The position numbers were made by a program, and so were the translations under genes. Shown here piece by piece: positions 18,656 to 28,098 of a stretch of DNA of 64,000 bases (positions are counted from its first letter, which is position 1; every line of letters starts with the position of its first letter). The notes under the pieces were generated by a model, which was not told where the DNA came from, did no database searches, and saw only the letters and a list, made by a program, of their open reading frames with translations. The DNA comes from Sporosarcina aquimarina (GTDB lineage Bacteria > Bacillota > Bacilli > Bacillales_A > Planococcaceae): positions 124,001-188,000 of the forward strand of contig NZ_JACLBZ010000014.1 of assembly GCF_019748715.1 (NCBI RefSeq). Reading direction: 5' to 3'.

Positions 18656-19144
18656 TTGAACGAATGGAGTAAAGATGACTTTGGATTGCGTTTGAAAGCA
18701 CTTAGAGAGCGACGAGGGCTTTCGATGATGGCATTTGGTGCCGCAATCGGAACATCTGCTAGTCGAATAAAAGATTGGGAGCGCGGGAAAAATGCCCCAT
18801 CCGCTGCCTGGATTGCCAAAATTTCAGAACGTTTTTCGGTGTCTACAGATGAATTGATCATGGGTGAAGTAACCTTTACTCCTTATATAAAAACGACAGG
18901 AAACACCGTCGAATCGCTGTATGATCGACTTCGCGAAACAATGAATGCAGAATCCTCTGGAAAATGGCCATCCGAAAGCGATGAGATGTATGCGGAAATC
19001 GATTCAACTAATAAAGAACGATACCGCAGTGGGAAAGGCCGACGCTTAGCCGAAAAAGAATTAATGGAACTGGTTATCAGACTGCCTAAAAAAGATGTAC
19101 TTGAACTATTGGAATTAGCTAAATATAAAAGACGTAACATCTAA
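18656..19144 (+). CDS. XRE-family transcriptional regulator
   Basis: A 162-residue regulator from this start. The N-terminal Cro/C1 helix-turn-helix (about 8-62) reads FGLRLKALRERRGLSMMAFG then IGTSASRIKDWERGK. The C-terminal part is acidic, and the last 35 residues contain MELVIRLPKKDVLELLELAKYK. I prefer TTG at 18656: GGGGGG lies just upstream, and the ATG at 18626 would fall upstream of the predicted transcript start. In-frame ATG 18641 is possible. Ligand and targets are unknown; a perfect inverted repeat spanning its promoter suggests autoregulation (inference). Confidence 0.75.
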   Translation: MNEWSKDDFGLRLKALRERRGLSMMAFGAAIGTSASRIKDWERGKNAPSAAWIAKISERFSVSTDELIMGEVTFTPYIKTTGNTVESLYDRLRETMNAESSGKWPSESDEMYAEIDSTNKERYRSGKGRRLAEKELMELVIRLPKKDVLELLELAKYKRRNI

Positions 19145-19176
19145 CACAATGACTCGATTGTTCATTGTGTTTTTTT
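19144..19176 (+). terminator. Terminator after the XRE regulator
   Basis: ACACAATGA (19144-19152) pairs with TCATTGTGT (19162-19170), followed by a T-run. Confidence 0.85.
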
Positions 19177-19268
19177 GTGTCTGAAATATGGAATAGAGTG
19201 AAGTATATGAAAACATTTAATAATACGTTATGATAGAAGCGTATATAAATGTGGGAAGGATGAGTTGA

Positions 19269-20252
19269 ATGAAAGCTTTTGTACATGAGAATGGCAAATT
19301 GCAGTTTACTAATATCGCAGAACCTATGGCAGGTAAAGGAGAAGTGGTAGTCGCATTGAAAACTGCTGGTCTGAACCGCCGCGACACGAAAATTCCAATT
19401 CGGCGGGGAGATGCCAAAGAACCTCTAGTGCTAGGTTCTGATGGGGCGGGTATCATTGAGTCAATAGGTGAAGGTGTAACAAATTGGAGTGTCGGCGATA
19501 AAGTAATCATCAACCCATCGCTTCGTTGGTTTGAAAAAAGTGATGCGCCTTCAAAGGAGTTCGATATTCTAGGTATGCCGGATCACGGTACATTTGCTGA
19601 AAAAATTTGTCTTCCAGCAGACCAGTTAGAAAAGAAACCTTCTTATTTAACTTGGGAGGAGTCTGCTGTTATCGCACTTGCCGGCTTGACAGGTTACCGC
19701 GCACTGGTGACGAAAGGACAAATACAAAAGGGACAGACCGTATTTATTCCTGGCGCGGGGAGCGGCGTCGCAACATTTTTAATTCAGTTCGCTAAGAAGC
19801 TTGGAGCGCGTGTAATTGTCTCTTCTCGAAGCGAAGAGAAAAGACGTCAGGCAACTGAAATAGGTGCAGATCTGGCGATTAATACAAATAGTGACTGGCA
19901 AGCTGAACTGCAAGATGAATGTGTGGATTTAGTAATAGAAAGTGTGGGAAGAGCGACATTTAATCGTTCCCTTGATGTCTTGAAACAAGGCGGCCGGATC
20001 GTTGTATTCGGAGCTACGACAGAGGATACAGTCGATCTTAATTTGCGGGAGTTCTTTTATGGTCAGTACACATTGCTTGGAACGACGATGGGCAGTCGTG
20101 AGGAATTACGTGAGATGTTATCATTTATTGAAACGCATCAAATTCATCCAGTTATTGATTCAGTTCTTCCGCTCGCAGAAACAAATGATGCATTTGCCAA
20201 GCTAGACGACAGTGTACAATTCGGTAAAATCGTTTTACAAATTATGCAATGA
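19269..20252 (+). CDS. MDR-superfamily quinone oxidoreductase / alcohol dehydrogenase-like
   Basis: 327 residues with the medium-chain dehydrogenase/reductase layout. An N-terminal GroES-like domain (TAGLNRRDTKIPI, VLGSDGAGIIESIG) precedes a Rossmann domain with PGAGSGVATFLIQFAKKLGARV and ends with FGKIVLQI. The structural-zinc cysteine cluster is absent, which fits zinc-independent quinone-reductase-like members using NADPH. The substrate cannot be deduced. The gene has its own Shine-Dalgarno sequence (GGAAGGATGAG); fhs follows 33 bases later and may be co-transcribed. Confidence 0.8.
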   Translation: MKAFVHENGKLQFTNIAEPMAGKGEVVVALKTAGLNRRDTKIPIRRGDAKEPLVLGSDGAGIIESIGEGVTNWSVGDKVIINPSLRWFEKSDAPSKEFDILGMPDHGTFAEKICLPADQLEKKPSYLTWEESAVIALAGLTGYRALVTKGQIQKGQTVFIPGAGSGVATFLIQFAKKLGARVIVSSRSEEKRRQATEIGADLAINTNSDWQAELQDECVDLVIESVGRATFNRSLDVLKQGGRIVVFGATTEDTVDLNLREFFYGQYTLLGTTMGSREELREMLSFIETHQIHPVIDSVLPLAETNDAFAKLDDSVQFGKIVLQIMQ

Positions 20253-20285
20253 GACTATCCGAGAAATAGAAAGGCAGTGGGGGCA

Positions 20286-21965
20286 GTGGCGGAACAGGTG
20301 AAAACGCTGACGGATTTAGAAATTGCTTCAAAAGCAAAAATGCAGCCAATTGAAAAAATAGCGGAAAAAGCAGGAATACCTATAGATGCTCTTGAGTTAT
20401 ATGGGAAGTTCAAAGCGAAAATCAATGTGGATTTAATACCAAAAGAAACAAATCAAGCAAAGGTGGTCTTAGTCACAGCCACGAGTCCTACGCCGGCAGG
20501 AGAAGGGAAATCGACAGTGACGGTTGGTCTTGGTGATGCGCTTTCCCGCTTAGGTAAGAAAACGATGGTTGCTTTACGTGAACCTTCATTAGGTCCTGTA
20601 ATGGGTGTCAAAGGAGGTGCCACTGGTGGCGGCTTCTCACAAGTAGTGCCGATGGAAGACATCAACCTTCATTTTACGGGAGATCTTCATGCAATCACAA
20701 CTGTGAATAATGCACTGAGTGCGATGATTGATAATCATCTGCATCAAGGAAATTTGTTAAATATTGATCCGCGTCGTATAACATGGAAACGTGTTATGGA
20801 TATGAATGACCGGGCTCTTCGCCATATAACTATTGGACTCGGCGGACCCGCTCAAGGAGTACCACGGGAAGAAGGGTTTGATATTACGGTTGCTTCTGAA
20901 ATTATGGCTGTGTTCTGTTTGGCGACAGATTTGTCAGATCTCAAGGAGAGATTGGCACAGATCGTCATTGGCTACACGTATGAAAAAGAAGCTATAACAG
21001 TAAGGGACTTAGGGGTAGAAGGCGCACTTACTTTATTATTGAAAGATGCATTTAAACCCAATCTTGTCCAAACGATAGAAGGTACGCCAGCATTGATTCA
21101 TGGAGGCCCTTTTGCAAATATTGCACACGGTTGTAATTCATTAATCGCGACAAACACTGCCCGTAATCTTGCAGACTTTGTGGTGACGGAAGCAGGGTTC
21201 GGTTCGGACTTAGGTGCGGAGAAGTTCATGGATATCAAAGCGCGGAAAGGGAATTTTCAGCCGGATGCAGTAGTCTTGGTGACGACAATCCGTGCGTTAA
21301 AAATGCAAGGCGGCGTAGCCAAGCAGGAATTGAAATCGGAAAATAGTTCTGCGGTTGAGCTAGGTTTAGTCAACTTAGAGAAGCATGTGGAAACGATTCG
21401 TGCATTCGGTGTTCAGCCAGTTGTTGCGTTGAATCATTTCATAGGAGATTCTGAAAGCGAACTTCAAAAAGTTCAACAATGGTGCAAGACAAATGCCGTA
21501 AAGATAGCTTTAACTAATGTCTGGCAAGACGGCGGGGCTGGTGGAGAGGAATTGGCGAAAGAAGTTCTCAAAGCATTAGATGAGCCAAATGAATTTGCCC
21601 CGATTTATGATGTGGAACAATCGGTCGAAGAGAAGGTGACCGCAATCGTCCAGAAAGTATATGGAGGATTAGGTGTTTTATTTACCGACCAAGCACTAAA
21701 AGATTTGGCTGAAATTCAGAAAAACGGCTGGGATTTACTGCCTGTCTGCATGGCGAAGACACAGTATTCCTTTTCGGATGATCCCAAAAAACTTGGTCGG
21801 CCTACTGAATTCATGATCACGATACGCAGTATTTTGCCGAAGCTTGGTGCTGGATTCCTCGTTTGTTTAACAGGTGACATCATGACAATGCCTGGTCTTC
21901 CAAAACAGCCAGCTGCGCTGAAAATGGATATAGATGAAGATGGCAAGGCAAAAGGCTTAATGTGA
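20286..21965 (+). CDS. fhs: Formate-tetrahydrofolate ligase
   Basis: A 559-residue ATP-dependent enzyme making 10-formyl-THF for purine and formyl-Met synthesis. The P-loop-like [14 protein letters not shown], the [19 protein letters not shown] segment and the GLPKQPAAL ending are family hallmarks. Two GTG starts are possible, 20277 and 20286. I prefer 20286 ([10 protein letters not shown]): AAAGG at 20270-20274 is too close to 20277, and the resulting length fits the family. Confidence in function is high; the start is uncertain. Confidence 0.93.
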   Translation: MAEQVKTLTDLEIASKAKMQPIEKIAEKAGIPIDALELYGKFKAKINVDLIPKETNQAKVVLVTATSPTPAGEGKSTVTVGLGDALSRLGKKTMVALREPSLGPVMGVKGGATGGGFSQVVPMEDINLHFTGDLHAITTVNNALSAMIDNHLHQGNLLNIDPRRITWKRVMDMNDRALRHITIGLGGPAQGVPREEGFDITVASEIMAVFCLATDLSDLKERLAQIVIGYTYEKEAITVRDLGVEGALTLLLKDAFKPNLVQTIEGTPALIHGGPFANIAHGCNSLIATNTARNLADFVVTEAGFGSDLGAEKFMDIKARKGNFQPDAVVLVTTIRALKMQGGVAKQELKSENSSAVELGLVNLEKHVETIRAFGVQPVVALNHFIGDSESELQKVQQWCKTNAVKIALTNVWQDGGAGGEELAKEVLKALDEPNEFAPIYDVEQSVEEKVTAIVQKVYGGLGVLFTDQALKDLAEIQKNGWDLLPVCMAKTQYSFSDDPKKLGRPTEFMITIRSILPKLGAGFLVCLTGDIMTMPGLPKQPAALKMDIDEDGKAKGLM

Positions 21966-22084
21966 ACATACTTAGAATGCAAGGAGTCTAATTAGGCTCT
22001 TTGCTCTTTTTTTTGTAAAGTAATGCATGCATTGTGACAAAAGACTGAAAAAAACCAAAATAAGGTCCCAATGGACTACTTTAA

Positions 22085-22093
22085 TGATATAAT
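22085..22093 (+). promoter_or_regulatory. Extended -10 promoter of the GGDEF gene
   Basis: TGATATAAT (22085-22093) is an extended -10 element about 45 bases before the start codon. No clear -35 is seen. Confidence 0.5.
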
Positions 22094-22138
22094 ATTTATA
22101 GAAGTTTATAACTATTGTTGAGGATGAGAGGTGATGGA

Positions 22139-23617
22139 TTGGATAAGAATTTTCGCGGGAAATTAACAGTCATCCTCTTTTCATTCATGCTGTTTCTTTC
22201 ACTCATTATCGTTGTGGCCGATTATCAGAAGCTGAAAAAGAATGTGCAAGCAAATCTGGAGACGAAAATTCAGAAGGCGGAAGATGAAATTATCACAAGT
22301 CTTTCCACTATTGATAAAGTCTATAACATACTAGACGTGGACCGTGCTGCGAATATGGAAGCGTATTCACTTAAACTGCTGGATCTGTATGAAGAAAATT
22401 CGGATTTTTCAACGTGGGATCTTGAGGCAATGGAAAAAGAAAGTGGAATGGATATTTTTATTATTAATTCTTCAAATGAAGTGATTGAGAGCAGTTACAT
22501 AGAAGATATCGGTCTCAACTTTAATGAATGCTGCAAAAACTTTAGTACGTTATTGACAGAACGGCGTAAGCTTGGAGTTTTTTCTCATGATGCTCTGGAT
22601 ATTCAACAAAAAACAGGCGAATTCAAGAAATTTAGCTATATGCCGACTCCCGATGGAAAATTCTTAATTGAGCTGGCATATTACTTAGAGGATAAACTGG
22701 AATTCCAAGAATTTAATTTCAATGATACCACGGAGCGGTTGGAGCAGGAAAATGAGCAAATTAAATCGATCAACGTCTACACATCTTTCGGTTTACTGTT
22801 AGGTGACAGGAGAACGGATAGGGATGTAAGGGTGGCTGCATCTCGTGAAGAAGTCTTCAAAGAAGCTTTTAAGAAGTTCGAGAAAAGAGAACTAACTGTC
22901 GAGGAAAATGGGCAGACGTTAACTTATCGTTACATACCCTATAAAGCAGAGAAAGCGAAAGGACTTTCAACTAACCGTGTAGTGGAAATAGCATACTATG
23001 ACGTCCCTTTCGCCAGTGTACTCGCATCATACAGAAATCAATTTATCTTTCAAATTATCGCGATTACAATCATTACCATTATTCTCTCGATTGTTCTGGC
23101 TCGAATGATTTCAAGACCAGTATATTTAGCCTTCCATGATGTGTTGACTGGATTAAAGAATCGCGCAGCGTTCGAAGATACGGCTGTAGAATGGTTACGC
23201 CAAAAAAAGGGACCTTTGCAATTTATGATTATCGATTTGGATAACTTTAAATTGGTGAATGATTCACTTGGCCACGGAGAAGGAGACAAGATTCTAATTC
23301 AAGCTGCAGAAATTATTGGAAAAGAAAGTGGGAAAGATCACTTGGCAGCTCGGATTGGCGGCGACGAATTTGTCGTACTGTTTTCTCGGCTAACAGAAGA
23401 GCAAGTGAGGGAGCGAGCGGAAAATATGTTAAAGACAATGCGTCAATCCTTTAGTTACTTGCAAAAAGAAGAAATACCCTTGTCAATCAGTATTGGGATT
23501 GCAATCGCTGATGAGAAAGATACCATGCATACCCTCTATCATAAAGCGGACCTCGCTTTATACCAATCAAAGAAAAAAGGAAAGGATCAGTATTCGCTAT
23601 ATAATTCCGCAGAATAA
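22139..23617 (+). CDS. Membrane diguanylate cyclase (GGDEF)
   Basis: 492 residues: TM1 about 10-30, a large extracytoplasmic sensory region (about 31-300), TM2 about 308-328, then a GGDEF domain. The active site is intact (RIGGDEFVVLF), with FHDVLTGLKNRAAF at the domain start and DLDNFKLVNDSLGH carrying the metal-binding aspartate. It should synthesise c-di-GMP in response to an external signal. TTG at 22139 is chosen because GAGGTG lies 6 bases upstream. The extracytoplasmic part is not recognised. Confidence 0.9.
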   Translation: MDKNFRGKLTVILFSFMLFLSLIIVVADYQKLKKNVQANLETKIQKAEDEIITSLSTIDKVYNILDVDRAANMEAYSLKLLDLYEENSDFSTWDLEAMEKESGMDIFIINSSNEVIESSYIEDIGLNFNECCKNFSTLLTERRKLGVFSHDALDIQQKTGEFKKFSYMPTPDGKFLIELAYYLEDKLEFQEFNFNDTTERLEQENEQIKSINVYTSFGLLLGDRRTDRDVRVAASREEVFKEAFKKFEKRELTVEENGQTLTYRYIPYKAEKAKGLSTNRVVEIAYYDVPFASVLASYRNQFIFQIIAITIITIILSIVLARMISRPVYLAFHDVLTGLKNRAAFEDTAVEWLRQKKGPLQFMIIDLDNFKLVNDSLGHGEGDKILIQAAEIIGKESGKDHLAARIGGDEFVVLFSRLTEEQVRERAENMLKTMRQSFSYLQKEEIPLSISIGIAIADEKDTMHTLYHKADLALYQSKKKGKDQYSLYNSAE

Positions 23618-23620
23618 TCA

Positions 23621-23653
23621 AAACCGGTCATCTCAAAGTGGGATGACCGGTTT
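23621..23653. terminator. Bidirectional terminator between convergent genes
   Basis: AAACCGGTCATC (23621-23632) pairs with GATGACCGGTTT (23642-23653). Confidence 0.85.
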
Positions 23654-23661
23654 GATTGGAA

Positions 23662-25352
23662 TCAATTAAGTTCGTTTACAGCTAACCAATTTCTGATTGA
23701 ATCGGCAATAGATTGTACGGTGTCTTCTTCAAATGGAGACTGCAAGTGTGCTTCTTTGATGAGCTCCAAAAAGGATTTTGAACCACCAAGTTGGCAAAGA
23801 TGTACATAATCTTTCCACGCGGAATCGAAATCTTCGATGGAACGCTGCCAGAATTGAAATGCGCAGATTTGAGCAAGCGTATAATCGATATAATAAAACG
23901 GCACTTCATAAATATGACCTTGTCGCTGCCAGAAGCCTCCTTGTTCTAAATACGGATGTCCATCATAGTCACGAGTCGGTAAATAGATATTTTCTAACTC
24001 TTTCCACACGGATTTTCGTTCACCAGCGTCAGATCAGGCTGATCATAGATCCGGTGCTGAAATTCATCCACAGCTACTCCGTATGGTAAAAATAAGACAC
24101 CTTCAAGTAAATGGGTATAACGATAGAGGTCGGCGTCCTTTTCAAAGAAAAGATCCATCCAAAACCAAGTGAAAAACTCCATACTCATCGAATGTATCTC
24201 TGCGCCTTCACTCGTGGGCCAAATATATTCGGGGATTCCAATATTTCGACTGGAATAAACTTGGAATGCATGGCCTGCTTCATGAGTTAAGACGTCGATA
24301 TCACCGGAAGTACCATTGAAGTTGGAAAAGATAAAAGGAGAGTCATAGTTATCGATGAAGGTACAATAGCCGCCGGCCTCTTTTCCTTTCTTCGCCACAA
24401 GATCCAGCAGATTTTTTCGTTTCATATAATCAAAAAAGCGTCCTGTCTCGCGAGAAAGTTCTTGATACATCTTTTGCCCATTTTCAATAATCCACTCCGG
24501 CGACCCGCTTGGCTGCGGATTGCCTTCAGGAAAGTGTAACGGTTCATCATAGAACTTTAATTTAGGTACATGGATTCGATTTGCCTGCCCATGACGAATT
24601 TCTGCAGCTAAGGGAACAATTGCCTCTCTAATTTGCTTTCTGAAACCTTCTACCATCTTTGCATCGTAGCCTATCCGATCCATCCGGACGTAACCAAGCT
24701 CTGTGAAATTCTTGTAACCAAGCGTCGTTGCTATTTTATGACGCACTGCAACGAGCTGATCGAAAAGGTCATCGAATTGATCCGCATGTGCAGCGAAGAA
24801 ATCGGCTGACGCTTGCATAGCGTCTTTTCTTATCGAACGATCAAGCGACTCTTTATAAGGTCCGAGCTGAGCGAGAGTTAACGTCTCGCCTTGAAATTCT
24901 ATTTGCGCTGAAGCGACAAGCTTCGCGTACTCAGAGATCAGTTTATTTTCTTGTTGCAAGAAAGGCTGTACCTCATCGGAGTATGAGCGGATTGCGTTTT
25001 CTGCTAAAGCGAACAATTGGGGTCCCCATTTAGCCTCGAGATCTCCACGGAATGGTGTAGTGAGCAATGCTTTATAATACTCGCTCTGCAACGCTTGGAA
25101 TTGAGGTCCGATTTCATCAAAAACATCTCGCTCTTGCTGATAAAAAGAGTCGTTCGTATCGATGGAAGAGCGGATATACATGATGTTTTCCTGTGTACTA
25201 TAGTTCCTTGTGATCGTATTAATCTGCTCAATAATGGCGGATTGATCTTCGAATGAAGAGGCTTGTTGAAAATTTTCAAGAAGTGCATGGAATTGCTTTG
25301 AAAGTTCATTCATGTCTGGTCGGGTATACTTATAATCTTCAAAGGTAAGCAT
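23662..25352 (-). pseudogene. M3-family oligoendopeptidase, frameshifted
   Basis: A zinc peptidase of the oligoendopeptidase F / M3 family read on the minus strand. The first 452-codon frame (25352 to 23994) carries the metal site THEAGHAFQVYS and most of the protein. It runs off frame near 24025-24031 and ends after VNENPCGKS. The remaining 115 codons (WKELENIYLPTRDYDGHPY ... ) continue in another frame to 23662. Joining the frames gives about 565 residues, the normal family length. One missing base restores DLT-x-GERKSVWKELE. This is either a recent inactivating deletion or a sequencing error; the C-terminal helices lining the active site would be lost. Confidence 0.88.
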
Positions 25353-25561
25353 ATAATTCCTCCTAATTCGTCTTAACGCAGTCTATCCATTCATTTTCGA
25401 GCAACTATTCATGAAAAGCAAACTTTTTATCAGAATTCATGGTCTTAAATTGCCCCCTACATGTAAAATGATGTAGGATAGAGGAAGCACTAAAGTGAAC
25501 AGCGCTGAAATGCCCCAAGTGGTTGGCGATACTTTAAAGAGCGGGAAGAAGGAGAAGTTGT

Positions 25562-25849
25562 ATGAACATAGTAAACGGCAAGGTAGAAGAATTGGTGGAT
25601 CCGACAGGCATTATAGAAGGACAGAGGTTTGAGTTCCTTTTGACGGTCAAATTGGATGAAGAAGATGAGCTATACAATGAGAATGGCACGGGACTGCGTA
25701 TTCTATATTCTGTAAAAGACGATCAACGCAAAATGTTAACATATCAATTTTATGAACTGGCTACCGAAATTCCATTTGACGTAGAATGGGACGAAGAAGA
25801 ACAAGCAGCAGCAGAACAGTATTGCCTGGCTCATTTTCCTGAAATGTAA
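25562..25849 (+). CDS. Small acidic protein, DUF6509-like
   Basis: 95 residues, acidic and without signal peptide or membrane segment. It starts MNIVNGKVEELVDPTGIIEGQRFEF and contains LDEEDELYNENGTGLRILYS. I recall similar Bacillus proteins grouped as DUF6509, but this is from memory. AGAAGGAG precedes the ATG. It stands alone between the M3 peptidase (opposite strand) and the ferredoxin reductase. No function can be given. Confidence 0.7.
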   Translation: MNIVNGKVEELVDPTGIIEGQRFEFLLTVKLDEEDELYNENGTGLRILYSVKDDQRKMLTYQFYELATEIPFDVEWDEEEQAAAEQYCLAHFPEM

Positions 25850-25956
25850 AACAAAATAGATGTAACTCTCTAAGAAATAGTAGATAATATAGTAGGAATA
25901 CGTGTTGTAGATCTCAAGAGTATTATACTAAAGAATTGTTTATAGGAGTGTTTTTC

Positions 25957-26940
25957 ATGAATCAAGAAATAGTAGATATTACGATTATCGGCGGAGGACC
26001 GACTGGATTGTTTTCATCGTTCTATGCAGGTATGCGTGAAATGTCTGTGAAAATTATCGATAGCCTGCCGCAGCTGGGCGGACAATTGATCGAGCTATAT
26101 CCTGATAAATATATTTACGACGTCGGCGGCTTCCCTAAAATCTTAGCAAAGGATTTAGTGGCGAACTTAGTCACACAAGCGCATCATGCGAATCCGGAAG
26201 TTTTATTAGGTGAGGCTGCATTGTCTGTAGAGAAAAAAGACGATCATTTTGTTCTGACTACAGATAAAGGACAGCATCTGACACGTACGATTTTATTAAC
26301 TGCCGGAATCGGCGCATTCCAACCGCGTAAAATCGGTTTAAAGGAAGAAGCTCTTTTTGAAAACAAAACATTGCACTACGGCATTAAGGACCTTTCCATG
26401 TTCAAGGACCAGAACATCCTTGTATGTGGGGGAGGAGACTCTGCACTTGACTGGGCGTTGATGCTGGAAAATATCGCAAGCCAAGTCACGCTCGTTCACC
26501 GAAGAGAGCGATTTACGGCGCATGAAACAAGTGTTAATCAGCTGCGCAATTCAACGGTGAATGTTTTGACATCCCATACGGTAAGTGAAATTCATGGTGA
26601 TGGCGATAAAATCGAGAAGTTGACCTTAACAGAAAAAGGCGGCGACACGAAAGAATTCGAAGTGGATCATGTGGTCGTCAACTATGGTAATATTTCTTCA
26701 CTTGGGCCATTGAAGGAGTGGGGCTTGGAGATGGAGCGCAACTCGATCGTAGTCAACTCTCGAATGGAAACCAATATTGAAGGTATCTATGCAGCCGGAG
26801 ATGTTACAACGTATGACGGCAAAGTGAAATTGATTGCTGTCGGTATGGGTGAAGCACCAGTTGCTATCAGCCACGCGAAAGCTTTTATCGATCCGAAAGC
26901 TAAGCTGCAGCCATTACACAGTACTAGTGTATTTGGTTGA
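25957..26940 (+). CDS. Ferredoxin/flavodoxin-NADP+ reductase (YumC type)
   Basis: 327 residues of the thioredoxin-reductase-like FNR family. FAD motif GGGPTGLFSSFYAG at the N-terminus, LPQLGGQLIELYPDKYIYD, the NADP motif CGGGDSALDWAL and the closing AAGDVTTYDGKVKLIAVG are all present. There is no redox CxxC, which separates it from thioredoxin reductase. It transfers electrons between NADPH and ferredoxin or flavodoxin. ATG at 25957 is chosen because TAGGAG lies upstream and MNQEIVDITIIGGG matches the family. A terminator follows. Confidence 0.92.
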   Translation: MNQEIVDITIIGGGPTGLFSSFYAGMREMSVKIIDSLPQLGGQLIELYPDKYIYDVGGFPKILAKDLVANLVTQAHHANPEVLLGEAALSVEKKDDHFVLTTDKGQHLTRTILLTAGIGAFQPRKIGLKEEALFENKTLHYGIKDLSMFKDQNILVCGGGDSALDWALMLENIASQVTLVHRRERFTAHETSVNQLRNSTVNVLTSHTVSEIHGDGDKIEKLTLTEKGGDTKEFEVDHVVVNYGNISSLGPLKEWGLEMERNSIVVNSRMETNIEGIYAAGDVTTYDGKVKLIAVGMGEAPVAISHAKAFIDPKAKLQPLHSTSVFG

Positions 26941-26957
26941 TCTGAAAATAAAATTCA

Positions 26958-27000
26958 TACCCTATAGGAAGCCTCAGCCGGGCTTTCTATAGGGTATTTT
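26958..27000 (+). terminator. Terminator after the ferredoxin-NADP reductase
   Basis: TACCCTATAG pairs with CTATAGGGTA, with an inner AAGCC/GGCTT stem, then TTTTATT. Confidence 0.88.
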
Positions 27001-27083
27001 ATTGTTCGTGCATAGATTCAAATGAAACTTTTTTTGAAAAATTTGCGTATGTGAAGGTGCATTTAAATAGGAGGGAGAGTTAA

Positions 27084-27578
27084 ATGAAACAACTATACAT
27101 TAAACAAAAGGTGTTCAGTATGAGCGGCAAGTTTACAGTAAAGGATCAGACCGAGAAAGATGTCTATTATGTAGAAGGCAGTTTTATGAAGGTCCCTAAG
27201 ACTTATTCAATCAAAAATTCTGAAATGAATGAGGTAGCACTGATTACGAAAAAAATATTCAGTTTCATGCCGACTTTTTTTGTTGAGACTGAGAATCGAG
27301 AAATGGTAACGATCAAGAAGCAATTCACATTCTTGAAAGCAAAATATACTATTGATGCGGCAGGACTTGAAGTGCGGGGAAACTGGTGGGATATGAATTT
27401 TGAGGTTTTGCAAAATGGGGAAGTTATTGGTGCTGTAGATAAGGAATGGTTCACGTGGGGGGATAGCTATCAAATAGAAATTATGAAGGAAGAAATGGAA
27501 ATCCTACTCGTTGCTCTTGTCATAGCTATTGATTGTGCTAAGGCTGATCAGGCAGCTGCTTCCAGTGGGAGTGTTTGA
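27084..27578 (+). CDS. LURP-one-related / YxjI-like protein
   Basis: 164 residues with the tubby-like beta-barrel pattern of the LURP-one-related (DUF567) family: YIKQKVFSMSGKFTVKD at the start, then VYYVEGSF, KKIFSFMPTFFVE and a C-terminal hydrophobic helix (EILLVALVIAIDCA). Bacterial members such as YxjI have no established role; tubby-like folds bind phosphoinositides or scramble lipids in eukaryotes. A strong GGAGGGAG precedes the ATG. The DUF488 gene follows 74 bases later. Confidence 0.85.
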   Translation: MKQLYIKQKVFSMSGKFTVKDQTEKDVYYVEGSFMKVPKTYSIKNSEMNEVALITKKIFSFMPTFFVETENREMVTIKKQFTFLKAKYTIDAAGLEVRGNWWDMNFEVLQNGEVIGAVDKEWFTWGDSYQIEIMKEEMEILLVALVIAIDCAKADQAAASSGSV

Positions 27579-27652
27579 GTTCAAGGCATTCTTCATACTC
27601 AGATGTTGCATTTCCGGACCACCATGGAAATTGGAAAATGGGAGGAGAAAAT

Positions 27653-28015
27653 ATGTCTGTTCAGATAAAACGAGTATATGATAAGGCTGAAAAAGCGGAT
27701 GGGATACGGGTTTTGGTAGATCGTCTATGGCCGCGGGGAGTCAGCAAAGAGGATGCTAAGCTGGATGACTGGTTAAAAGAAGTGGGACCGAGCAAAGAAC
27801 TTCGTGAGTGGTTTGGCCATGATCCTGAAAAGTTTGATGAATTCAAAAGGAAATACAAAGAAGAGTTGAAAAATAATAAAGTCCAAACAGAAGAATTGAA
27901 CAAATTGATCAACCGGAGCAAGGAGCATGATGAACAATTGACGCTTGTATTTGGGTCGAAGGATGAAAAACATAACCAGGCAATCGTTCTTAAAGAACTA
28001 TTGGACCACCAATGA
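27653..28015 (+). CDS. DUF488 family protein
   Basis: A 120-residue protein with the DUF488 signature RVLVDRLWPRGVSKEDAKLDDWLKEV (around residues 18-43) and GPSKELREWFGHDPEKFDEF, ending with LTLVFGSKDEKHNQA. The function of the family is not established. ATG at 27653 is supported by GGAGGAG (27641-27647); the in-frame upstream extension to 27575 is not like the family. The terminator between it and the convergent reductase gene is strong. Confidence 0.88.
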   Translation: MSVQIKRVYDKAEKADGIRVLVDRLWPRGVSKEDAKLDDWLKEVGPSKELREWFGHDPEKFDEFKRKYKEELKNNKVQTEELNKLINRSKEHDEQLTLVFGSKDEKHNQAIVLKELLDHQ

Positions 28016-28045
28016 AATGCATGAAAAATACGTTAAAAGCAGTCT

Positions 28046-28083
28046 GAATACCCTGCTTGGAGAAAACTCCATACAGGGTATTC
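28046..28083. terminator. Terminator between convergent genes
   Basis: GAATACCCTG (28046-28055) pairs with CAGGGTATTC (28074-28083), with an inner TGGAG/CTCCA stem. Confidence 0.85.
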
Positions 28084-28098
28084 GTTAACCATATAGTA

